A stretch of 64,000 nt of DNA, from NCBI RefSeq assembly GCF_000478275.1, contig NZ_ASJB01000001.1:1-64000 (forward strand), given 5' to 3'. Both the position numbers and the translations under genes were made by a program. The notes beneath the pieces are model-generated. The model did not search any database, was not told the origin of the DNA, and saw only the letters and a program-made list of their open reading frames with translations. Within the stretch, counting starts at the first letter, position 1, and every line of letters begins with the position of its first letter. Shown here piece after piece: positions 51,413-59,598 of this stretch. The DNA comes from Amycolatopsis orientalis DSM 40040 = KCTC 9412. GTDB taxonomy: Bacteria; Actinomycetota; Actinomycetes; Mycobacteriales; Pseudonocardiaceae.

Positions 51413-54400
51413 TCACGTTCCGTCACCCTCGGCCTCACGCCCCGCGAACCAAGGCACGCACATCGCCACCATCGCCGCCGCGGCCAGCAGGAGCGAAGCC
51501 TGGGTCACCGGCCCGTAAGCCCACTCCTGGCCGTGTCCCAGCAGCCGCCCCACCACCGCGACGATCGTCCCCACGGCCATCCCGCCGAAAGCGAGATACC
51601 GCGGCGCGCGTTCGCTGAACTGGCGGGCCAGCAGGACGGCGATCAGCAGCACGATCGGCAGCATTCCGCCCAGTACGGCGAGCAGGCCGATGAGCACCAC
51701 CGGGACGGCGATCCCGGAGGCATCCTCGACGGAGACACGGCGCCGCCGGATCGGCCACAGGACACCGGTCAACACCGCCACGATCGCGATCGCGCCGATC
51801 AGCAGGCCGGAACGGTACTTCCAGTCCGGGGTGAACTCGAGCTGGACGACGCCGCCCGAACCGGCGGGCAGGATCCACGCCTGCTGCCAGCCGTCGACGC
51901 GCGTCTTCACCAGCGGAGTCCCGTTCAGGGACGCTGTCCAGCCCGCGTTGGCGTTCTCCGGGACGGCCAGCACGGACTCGTCCCCGCCCGCCACGGTGAC
52001 CGATCGGGACGTCGCGTCCCACGAGTCCACCGTGACGGCGCGGTGTCCGATCGACCCGGCCGTCTTCCCCGCCGGTTTGAGCCAGAGGTCTTGGACCACG
52101 AAGGACTCCGACCGGTCGGTGCGCAGTTCGTGCCCGCCCGCCGCCAGGTCGACGCCGCCCTGGGAATCGGGGCAGGCCGAGAGCGTCAGTGGCCGGTGCG
52201 CGACGAAATCGGCGAGCGTGCCGCGGACGGAGGTGTCGTAGGCGAAGCCGTCCAGGTGGACGTTCGGCCCGGATCCGCACGGTAGCGCGAACTCCGTGGG
52301 GACGGCGGGAAGTTCGGCACCGGTCAGGGAAAGGGTCCCGATCCCCAGCGAGTTCCGGGTCCGCTGGTCGTCGTCGAGGCCGGCGAACGCGATTTTCAGC
52401 TGCGAAGTGTCCAAAGGCGGGAAGGTCGCGGAGCCGGAAGCGTCGAGTTCGACGGAACGGCTGTCCGTCGGCGTCCGCAGCTCCAGCCGTGCGGGCGTCT
52501 TGGCCGTTCCGCCCGGATCGGTGGCGACGCGGAGTCCGGAGATCGTCCGCGGTTCCGCCCAGTCCAGGGTCAGCGCCGGCCGCAGGTCGGTGACGTCGGG
52601 CAGCCACGCGGTCGCGGGATCGCCGTCCACCGCGGCGAGCGCTCCCGCCGACGGATCCCCGCCCAGTTGCGAGGTCCCGGTCACCCGCACGCCCGGCGGC
52701 GCCACCGGCATCCGGCCGCCGCCGGCGGGCAGGACGGTGCCGCCGAACTCGTACGCGCTCTGCGACGTCGTCGAGAACAGCCGCCGGATCCCGTCCGGTT
52801 CTTCGCCGTCACGGGCCGCGGAAGCGTCACAGCGGACGTGGCCGTTGTCGGGAACGCAGGCATAGCGCGGTTGCGCGCCCCGGGTGAACGCGAACCCCGG
52901 CGCCGCACCGGGCGGCAGGTCGGCGGGGACTTCGAGCGCGCGTTGCGGTTCGGCGCCGGGGATCTTCAGCTCCGAGATGCCGACGTTGCCGTCCTGCCTG
53001 CCGACGACGAGCGACAGCAACGTGATCCGCACCTTGCGCGTCACCCCGGGCGGCGCCGGGTAGGGGTGCGCCCCCTCGCCCCGGACGACCTGGTGATCGA
53101 CGGAACCGTTGTCCGTGGTGATCCGGATCCGGGTCGGTGGCCAGCCGACGCGGATGTCGTCGACCATCGCGAGATCGACACTGTTCACCAGCCTCGGCGT
53201 ATCCAGTTCGACTTCGAGCCATTCCCCGATCGGGCCGGTGAACGACGAGGAATGCCACGCCGTCCGCGGATCCCCGTCCAGCGCGGCGAACGGCTGGTGA
53301 CTCGGATCCGAACCGCCGAACGCGTCGGCGAACGACGCCGCCGTCGACGCGTTCACCGCACGGATACCCCGGTACGCGGCCACCGTCTGGTGCTGTTCCC
53401 CCGGAAACGGCAGGACGTCCAGCGCGGCCCGTTGCTGTCGCGGCGATTCCCCGGCCGTCAGCGTCTGGCTCAGGTTGTCCCGCACTCCGCCGACGTTGCG
53501 TTCGGCGCGGCGCAGCCCGTCGGTGACCAGCCGCGGTCCGGCAGGCGAACCGCCGTCCCCGGTCAGCACGGCCGGCGTTCCGGGATCGAGCTGCCCGGAG
53601 TTCATCAACGGCACCAGGTTCTCCGGGCCACCACTCACCGTCGGAACGTCCTTTGTGGACGTCGCGCTGACGAGCGGCACCGGCCGCTTCACCTCGTAGA
53701 TCTCCAGCGGCCCGAATCCGGCCGCCTTGCCGATCCCCGGCGACCCCGCCAGTCCGGCGCGCAAGGTCGTGAAATCGGGGGCGCCGACCTTGGCGCGGTC
53801 GATGTCCCCGCGCAGCACCAGGAACCGGTAACCCGACCGCGCCAGCAGGTCGGCGAGCCCGGGATCCCCTCTGCCGTCGGCCAAGGCCGCGTCGACCGAA
53901 TCCATCAGGCGGGTGTTGCCTTCCGACCCCAGCGGGACCTGGTTCCGCACGGCCCACGGGCTGTCCGCGATGGCCTGCGCGGGCTCGTCCACGGTGCGGC
54001 CCCAGTCGTACTCGCCGAATCCCGTCGCGGGCAGCAGCAGGGTGCGCGCCCGCGCGTCGGTCTTGGCGACCCAGCCCATCGCGTCGTACCAGTACCCCGG
54101 CACCTCGTCCCAGCCCGGCCCCGGCCGCAAGGTCAGCAGCCACACCGGCGCGGCCATCACCACGACCAGCAGGGCGCCCAGCGCGGGCCGCAGATTCCGC
54201 CGCAGCGTGGGCGCGGCACTCGTGATGCCGTGGACGAACGCCAGCATCAACGGCAGCCGCAGCACCGGTTCGAACTTGTGCACGTTGCGCAACGGCGCGA
54301 GAGGGCCGTCGAGCAGATGCCGCACGGGTTCCGCGAGCGGACTGTCGAGGGTCCCGACGTAACCGACGGTCAGCAGCGTCAGCCCGGTCAGGACGCCGAG

Positions 54401-55354
54401 CATCAGGAAACGCCGTTCGGGCAGGCCCCGCCGCGCGAGGCCGAACAGCCCGACGGCGGCCACGAGCCCGGTGGCGGTCATGAGGACGGGGTTGTCGATC
54501 AGCGCCCAGCCCGACGGCCACCACGGCGTGCCCTGCACGACGTAGGCGACCCACTGGTTCGTGCCGCGCAGCACCTCGAACAACGACATCGGCGCCGTGG
54601 TGTTCGTCGCGGATTCGATGTAGTCCAGGAACGGCAGGCTGTACTGGCCGAGCAGGACCAGCGGCAGGATCCACCACAGCATCACGCCGACGACGAAGAC
54701 GAACCACCAGATGACGAGTGCGACGTGCGTACTCCGCCATTTCCGGGTCAGCAGCCACAGTCCGGGCAGGACGAGCGCCATCACGACCATCGCGCCGTTG
54801 ACCCCGCCCATGCACAGCACGGCGAGCGCGGACAGGCCCGCGGCGCGGCGGGGTGAACCGATCCGGTCGGCGAGGATCAGCGGCAGCAGCACCCACGGCA
54901 GAAGGACGGCGGGCAGCATCTCCGAGGACAGCGACCCGATTTCGGTGACCATCCGCGGCGCCAAGGCGTAACCGACTGCTCCGATCAGCCGAGTCCGTTC
55001 GTTCCCCATTTTGAGCGCCCGGGCCACCAGGAGCGCACCCGCGAACGCGACGGACAACAGGATCGCGCACCACAGCCGCTGCGCGATCCACACCGGTAGC
55101 CCGACGGCCTGGCACAGCGCGAAGAACGGCCCCATCGGGAACAGGTAGCCGTAGGCCTGGTTCTGCAGTTCCCCCGCCGTCGCCTGGGGATTCCACAGGT
55201 GCAGCGCCCGGCCGAGGAAGGCCAGCGGATCCACGGCGAGGTCGAGTTTGGTGTCGAACGTCGTCCTACCGGGACGCTGCAGAAAGGACAGCGCGGTCAG
55301 CGCCAGCACGATCCACGTACTCGGCCTTTTGAGCAGCGCGCCGGGGGTTACCAT
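51413..55354 (-). CDS. aftD: AftD-like alpha-(1->3)-arabinofuranosyltransferase
   Basis: 1313 residues from ATG 55354 (1328 if ATG 55399). An N-terminal GT-C membrane region (about 10-440) with DTKLDLAVDPLAFLGRALHLWN and QNQAYGYLFPMGPFF, the latter nearly identical to mycobacterial AftD as I recall it; DUF3367-type core; two F5/8C-like carbohydrate-binding modules (about 675-800, ALDGDPRTAWHSSS; about 900-990, AVDGDPATAWLP); C-terminal TM segments from about 1185. AftD adds arabinofuranose from decaprenyl-phosphoryl arabinose to arabinogalactan/LAM outside the membrane. ATG 55354 is favoured because TAGTAT lies seven bases upstream, consistent with a leaderless mRNA. Confidence 0.92.
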   Translation of the reverse strand: MVTPGALLKRPSTWIVLALTALSFLQRPGRTTFDTKLDLAVDPLAFLGRALHLWNPQATAGELQNQAYGYLFPMGPFFALCQAVGLPVWIAQRLWCAILLSVAFAGALLVARALKMGNERTRLIGAVGYALAPRMVTEIGSLSSEMLPAVLLPWVLLPLILADRIGSPRRAAGLSALAVLCMGGVNGAMVVMALVLPGLWLLTRKWRSTHVALVIWWFVFVVGVMLWWILPLVLLGQYSLPFLDYIESATNTTAPMSLFEVLRGTNQWVAYVVQGTPWWPSGWALIDNPVLMTATGLVAAVGLFGLARRGLPERRFLMLGVLTGLTLLTVGYVGTLDSPLAEPVRHLLDGPLAPLRNVHKFEPVLRLPLMLAFVHGITSAAPTLRRNLRPALGALLVVVMAAPVWLLTLRPGPGWDEVPGYWYDAMGWVAKTDARARTLLLPATGFGEYDWGRTVDEPAQAIADSPWAVRNQVPLGSEGNTRLMDSVDAALADGRGDPGLADLLARSGYRFLVLRGDIDRAKVGAPDFTTLRAGLAGSPGIGKAAGFGPLEIYEVKRPVPLVSATSTKDVPTVSGGPENLVPLMNSGQLDPGTPAVLTGDGGSPAGPRLVTDGLRRAERNVGGVRDNLSQTLTAGESPRQQRAALDVLPFPGEQHQTVAAYRGIRAVNASTAASFADAFGGSDPSHQPFAALDGDPRTAWHSSSFTGPIGEWLEVELDTPRLVNSVDLAMVDDIRVGWPPTRIRITTDNGSVDHQVVRGEGAHPYPAPPGVTRKVRITLLSLVVGRQDGNVGISELKIPGAEPQRALEVPADLPPGAAPGFAFTRGAQPRYACVPDNGHVRCDASAARDGEEPDGIRRLFSTTSQSAYEFGGTVLPAGGGRMPVAPPGVRVTGTSQLGGDPSAGALAAVDGDPATAWLPDVTDLRPALTLDWAEPRTISGLRVATDPGGTAKTPARLELRTPTDSRSVELDASGSATFPPLDTSQLKIAFAGLDDDQRTRNSLGIGTLSLTGAELPAVPTEFALPCGSGPNVHLDGFAYDTSVRGTLADFVAHRPLTLSACPDSQGGVDLAAGGHELRTDRSESFVVQDLWLKPAGKTAGSIGHRAVTVDSWDATSRSVTVAGGDESVLAVPENANAGWTASLNGTPLVKTRVDGWQQAWILPAGSGGVVQLEFTPDWKYRSGLLIGAIAIVAVLTGVLWPIRRRRVSVEDASGIAVPVVLIGLLAVLGGMLPIVLLIAVLLARQFSERAPRYLAFGGMAVGTIVAVVGRLLGHGQEWAYGPVTQASLLLAAAAMVAMCVPWFAGREAEGDGT

Positions 55355-55387
55355 CCGGTAGATACTAGGCGGAAACGTGGCTACTAT
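55347..55387. promoter_or_regulatory. Overlapping aftD/methyltransferase promoters with GTTAC-N6-GTA dyad
   Basis: GTTAC-CATCCG-GTAGA (55347-55362) covers the aftD start codon and the -10. TAGTAT on the minus strand (complement of 55362-55367) serves aftD; TACTAT at 55382-55387 on the plus strand would serve the methyltransferase. The dyad is the weakest of the five envelope-block sites, since one half site is GTAGA. Confidence 0.5.
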
Positions 55388-55502
55388 GCGCCTACCCATT
55401 CGCCCCGCGGCTTAGGCAGGTGCTTCCATTACTCAGAAGCAGACACCGCTGACAGACGGTTTCGAAGAGGCGTGGTCGCTCGCCGAGCCGGTCAAAGGCT
55501 GG

Positions 55503-56153
55503 ATGACCCGGGAGCAGGGCCTGGCCCTGTGGACCGCGGCATGCCGTCTGGACAAGGGCGATCTGATCGTCGAAATCGGCAGCCACCAGGGCCGTTCGAC
55601 GATCGTCCTCGCCGCCGCGGCCCGGACCGTCGGCGCCACCGTGGTCGCGGTCGATCCGTTCGTCGACGGACGGCTGTTCGGCGGATCGCCGACACGCCAA
55701 CGGTTCGAGGCGAACCTCAAGGCCGCGGGCGTCGACGACGTCGTGGAACTCGTGGCGGAGTACAGCACGAAACTCCGGCCGCGCTGGACCCGGCCGATCC
55801 AGCTGCTCTACATCGACGGCAAACACGACTACTGGACCTACACCGACGACCTGCGCTGGTCGGAGCACCTGACCGGCGGCGGGGAGATCCTGGTCCACGA
55901 CTGCTTTTCCTCGATCGGCGTCACCCTGGGCACCATCGCGAAAGTCCTCTTCGGACGGCGGTACACCTACCTCGACCGTGCGACGTCCATGGCCAGATTC
56001 CGGCTCACCCCGCCCTCGGCGAAGGACAGACTGCGCGTGATCGCCCAGTTGCCGTGGTTCCTGCGCAACGTCGGGATCAAGATCCTGCTGCGGCTGCGCC
56101 TGGCACCCGTGGCGAGGATCTTCGGCCACGACAGCCCGTACGACCCTTACTGA
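55503..56153 (+). CDS. Class I SAM methyltransferase (Methyltransf_24)
   Basis: 216 residues from the first standard start, ATG 55503. LIVEIGSHQGRSTIVLAAAA is the SAM-binding motif, VVAVDPFVDG the acidic loop, and IQLLYIDGKHDYWTYTDDLRWSEHLTGGGEILVHDC the metal/catalytic region of this family, which includes glycan-modifying O-methyltransferases. The open frame continues upstream to a TAG at 55413 through sensible residues (LTDGFEEAWSLAEPVKGW), but without ATG, GTG or TTG; ATT 55428 may be the true start. The TGA overlaps the convergent gene by seven bases. Divergent from aftD. Confidence 0.8.
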   Translation: MTREQGLALWTAACRLDKGDLIVEIGSHQGRSTIVLAAAARTVGATVVAVDPFVDGRLFGGSPTRQRFEANLKAAGVDDVVELVAEYSTKLRPRWTRPIQLLYIDGKHDYWTYTDDLRWSEHLTGGGEILVHDCFSSIGVTLGTIAKVLFGRRYTYLDRATSMARFRLTPPSAKDRLRVIAQLPWFLRNVGIKILLRLRLAPVARIFGHDSPYDPY

Positions 56154-57889
56154 GTGAGCGGCTTGCCGACCTCCACCTTCGCGAGACAAACAGGAGAGCC
56201 TTTGGCGGACAACTGGAAACCGACCTTGTCGAAGAGCCCTTCGATCGGCAGGTACATCGTGTGCAGGCCGGGTTGGAACCACACCGGCACGCGCACCCCA
56301 TCACGGTCCACCACGCCTTCGCCACCGTCCGCGGTGAAGTAGTCGATCCGCAGCAGGTACCGGCCGAGTACGGGAGTGTCCAAGGGAACGCGGACCAGTT
56401 GCTCGGCGACCGGATGACCGCAGCCCGCCACCGGCCCCGGCACCCCACGGGAAACGGGGTCCACACCGGTGATCGGCCGGGCGGTGCCCGTAGTGTCCAA
56501 AAGGGACATCCGGCTCGTCGGCTGATCGAACAGGACACCCGGGATCAGCCCCACGACCCGCGAGGTACGGGCGTTCACCCCGAACCAGCCGTGCAGGATG
56601 TCGTTCGGCACCGTGGTGTCGTACAGGACGAGGTCGGGATCCCGTTCCACCGAAGCGCGTGCGTTGGCGAGGAACTCACGGGAGTGGTCGAACCGCAGCC
56701 CGGGCGCCAGCCGTGAGAAACCCACCGCGGAACTCGCGATCAAGGCAAGGCACAACAGCAGGGCGAGCGGCCGTTTCGCCGGAGACGGCAGAGGATCCGA
56801 GGGCCGGTCGAGCGGTTTGGGCTCCAGGAAGGCGAAAGCGACGCACAGCGCGACGACGAGCGCCAGATCGGCGACATAGCGGGGATCGCTGCCCAGTTCC
56901 GGGCCGACCTCGGTGAGCCGGGTCGCCGCGGAGAGCCCGACGTCGGCGGCGAAAACGACGCCGAGCAGCAGCCACGCCTTGCGCGCCCGGACTCCGCCGG
57001 TGCGCACCCCTGCGACCAGGACCACGACGGCCGCGAGAAGGAGCAGGATCCTGACCACCACACCGGAAGCGGCGAAGGTCGCGCCCGGACCGGGGCCTGA
57101 CCATGGCCCGCCGACCATCCCGGGCACCAGGGTGTCGCCGAGCATCCGGCCTGCCATATCCGCGACGGTGCCCACGGTGACCGGGCCGGCGCCCTGCCCG
57201 ACCTGGCTGCTGGTCAGCGCGAGGAAAAGGGCGGCGTACCCGGCGAGCACGGCGATGAGCACACCCCAGAGCACGACATGCCGTCGCAGCGAGACGCCGA
57301 GCAGCACGGTGACCCCGGCGAGAAGTACCGGGATGAACACGGCCTTTTCGTAGAAGGCCAGCCCGAAAACGGTCCACGCCACGGTGGCGATCGCCCAGCG
57401 CCCGCCGTCGGCCAGGTACCGCACGTGCGCGTGCAGGGCGGCGGTGGTGGCCAGCAGCACGGGCGCGAACTGCAGGGCGTAGGCCCACCACAACGTCGGG
57501 ACGAGCAGCAACGTCGACGTCGTGAACATCGTGAACGGGACGAGAATCCCCCACCTGCGCCCGAAACAGCGCACCAGCACCGTCCACAGGAGAACCGAGG
57601 CCGCAGCCTGCATCAGCAGGAGCGGCGCCATCAGCACGGCGAAGTCCAGTGGCTGCCACGCGGTCAGCAGGTCGGCGAGCAGGAAGCCGCCCGGCGCGAG
57701 ATGGCCGTGGTAATCCTGGAAGAAGTAGCCGAAGTCGAACGGCCCCGCCTTCGCGGCGTGGTAGGTGATGACGAAGTCGTCCTGCGCGAGGCTCCCCCGC
57801 AACGCCGCCCAGGTGTGCAGAAGGAACGGGACCACGCCGGCGACGAACGCGGCGAGCGTGACCGGCGACGGTCTCTCCCCCAGTGCCAC
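56147..57889 (-). CDS. Polytopic membrane protein, GT-C/ArnT-like
   Basis: 580 residues from GTG 57889 (TTGAGG seven bases upstream, eight bases after the vWA stop). About ten TM helices over residues 1-390 and an external C-terminal domain. The first loop carries SLAQDDFVITYHAAK, with the paired acidic residues expected at a GT-C active site, then YFFQDYHGHLAPGGF. No family name can be given with certainty; a polyprenyl-phosphate-sugar transferase is the best guess. Cotranscribed with the upstream SBP-vWA gene and close to aftD, so envelope assembly is likely. Confidence 0.72.
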   Translation of the reverse strand: MALGERPSPVTLAAFVAGVVPFLLHTWAALRGSLAQDDFVITYHAAKAGPFDFGYFFQDYHGHLAPGGFLLADLLTAWQPLDFAVLMAPLLLMQAAASVLLWTVLVRCFGRRWGILVPFTMFTTSTLLLVPTLWWAYALQFAPVLLATTAALHAHVRYLADGGRWAIATVAWTVFGLAFYEKAVFIPVLLAGVTVLLGVSLRRHVVLWGVLIAVLAGYAALFLALTSSQVGQGAGPVTVGTVADMAGRMLGDTLVPGMVGGPWSGPGPGATFAASGVVVRILLLLAAVVVLVAGVRTGGVRARKAWLLLGVVFAADVGLSAATRLTEVGPELGSDPRYVADLALVVALCVAFAFLEPKPLDRPSDPLPSPAKRPLALLLCLALIASSAVGFSRLAPGLRFDHSREFLANARASVERDPDLVLYDTTVPNDILHGWFGVNARTSRVVGLIPGVLFDQPTSRMSLLDTTGTARPITGVDPVSRGVPGPVAGCGHPVAEQLVRVPLDTPVLGRYLLRIDYFTADGGEGVVDRDGVRVPVWFQPGLHTMYLPIEGLFDKVGFQLSAKGSPVCLAKVEVGKPLTQ

Positions 57890-57897
57890 TCGGTGCC

Positions 57898-59481
57898 TCA
57901 ATTCTTGCAGGTCGGCGGCTGGCACATGATCTTGCTCAGCGCCTGGTAGAAGACGTCGGAGATCTTCCGCGGGTCGGGGGTGGTGAACGATTCCCCGCCG
58001 GTGGCGGTGGAGACCTGCCGCAGTTCGGACGCGTCGATATCCGGCCCGATGCCGATCCCGATGACGGGCAGGGGTTTCCGCGGATCCTGGAGCTTGCCCA
58101 GTTCTTCCAGCAGCCGCGGCAGGCCGATCGTCTCGCTGTCCTCGTTGCGCCCGTCGGTGAGGACCACGACCAGGTTGATCCGGCCGGGTTTCCAGTTCTG
58201 CCTGGCGTTCTGGTAGGCGGCGAGGATCGAATCGTGGAGTCCGGTCGCCCCGCCGGGTTTCGGCCGGACTGACTGCAGTTGCTCGACCCCGCCGGAGGCC
58301 TTCTGCTCGGCGATCGTCCGCATCGGCAACAGGACACGGTAGTCCTTGTCACCGTCCAATTTGGTCGAGAACAGCCACAGGCCCAGTTCCGTGGTGGGCT
58401 TGAACAGGCCGAGTCCCTGCGTCGCGGCCTGCAAGGTGAGGTCCATCCGGCTCTTCCCCGCCCCGGGTACGGCGGCGGCCATCGAGCCGGAGACGTCGAG
58501 GAGCACCTGGACCCGGGCGCTCAGATTCGTTCCCGCCCAGGCCTGCAACGCGGCGTAGAGGTCCGTCGCGGGCGGGGGTCCCGGAGGCCGTGGCGCCGGA
58601 TCGGTCCGGCTGTCCTGCGCGCGCGGGATCGCGAACTGTCCCGTGGGTGCGCGGAATCCCGCGTCGGCGAAGGTCGCCCCGGCGAGCGGATCGAGCAGCA
58701 GCCGCAGAAAACGCTCCGCCGCGCCCCTCGACGCCTCCGACGCCTTGGGCAGCACGACATACGGATAATCGAAGCCGTGCACCGGGACATCCGGATAGGC
58801 GGCCACCAGATTCCGGGCGAGCACGGCCTGTTCGGTCGCCGGGAAGGCGGCCGGGAACCGGCCGGGCGCCTGGTTCAGCTTCCGCAGGGCGGCGGTGAAG
58901 GCCGCGGCCGGGTCAGCCGCCTTCTCGGTCATCTTCCGGAGGCCGAGAAGCGTGGCGATGCCCAGCGGATCACGGGCCGGATCCGGCATCCCGACCGGGG
59001 AGCCGTCGAGGATCTCCTGCCAGGCCGGGGCTTTCCCCGGCCAGCCGAACCGTCGCGCGGTCTCGTCGGGAAGTCCCAGCACCACCGGCGAGTTCGCCAC
59101 CGACTGACCGGACTCCGGCAGGTTCCACGCACCGGCGTCCCTGGCCTGGACCAGCATCGTGCTCGACTCGGGCACCCAGACGTCGGGCCCGGTGGAGGTG
59201 GTGGTCCCGAGCAGGTCGGCGGTTTTGGCCGACTCGCTCGCGGTCACGGTGACACTGAAGCATTCTTCCTGCGGCACGGTCGCCGCGAGCCGCGTGAGCA
59301 CCGGCGCCACATCGGGCGCGGCGGTGATCTCGACCGGCGTCAACGCGTCACAGCCGTTGCCCGCCAAGCGGGCGCGCAGATAGTCGACACCCCACCAGGC
59401 GCCGAGCGCGATCACCAGCAACAGGCTCAAGACGACGACGGGCGCGTTGAAACGCCGCCCACGCCTCGGGCCTACCTGCAT
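57898..59481 (-). CDS. Membrane-anchored substrate-binding/vWA domain protein
   Basis: 527 residues from ATG 59481, which sits seven bases after GGAGG; ATG 59487 is too close to it. One N-terminal TM (APVVVLSLLLVIALGAWWGV), then an external extracellular-solute-binding-like domain (about 50-310), a Pro-rich linker (PAPRPPGPPP), and a C-terminal von Willebrand A domain with intact MIDAS: DVSGSM (DxSxS), a central Thr in GGATGLHDS, and VVLTDGRNED. Terminal Cys pair (MCQPPTC). Such SBP-vWA proteins are common in actinobacteria and of unknown role; metal-dependent adhesion or assembly of a surface complex is plausible. Confidence 0.85.
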   Translation of the reverse strand: MQVGPRRGRRFNAPVVVLSLLLVIALGAWWGVDYLRARLAGNGCDALTPVEITAAPDVAPVLTRLAATVPQEECFSVTVTASESAKTADLLGTTTSTGPDVWVPESSTMLVQARDAGAWNLPESGQSVANSPVVLGLPDETARRFGWPGKAPAWQEILDGSPVGMPDPARDPLGIATLLGLRKMTEKAADPAAAFTAALRKLNQAPGRFPAAFPATEQAVLARNLVAAYPDVPVHGFDYPYVVLPKASEASRGAAERFLRLLLDPLAGATFADAGFRAPTGQFAIPRAQDSRTDPAPRPPGPPPATDLYAALQAWAGTNLSARVQVLLDVSGSMAAAVPGAGKSRMDLTLQAATQGLGLFKPTTELGLWLFSTKLDGDKDYRVLLPMRTIAEQKASGGVEQLQSVRPKPGGATGLHDSILAAYQNARQNWKPGRINLVVVLTDGRNEDSETIGLPRLLEELGKLQDPRKPLPVIGIGIGPDIDASELRQVSTATGGESFTTPDPRKISDVFYQALSKIMCQPPTCKN

Positions 59482-59598
59482 GCGCATGCCTCCGAGGTGC
59501 GGGGTGAGGATCTGGGATGTTGCCCAATCCACCCGCGCACGTCAACCCTCGGGTAACTTACGCTCGCGCCGGTGCGGCAGATGGCCTAACCGGCGCCC

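Noticed and set aside
52667..54856. Frames of 729 and 789 codons across the aftD region
   Set aside because: Opposite-strand and frame-shifted shadows of aftD with repetitive Arg/Gln content.
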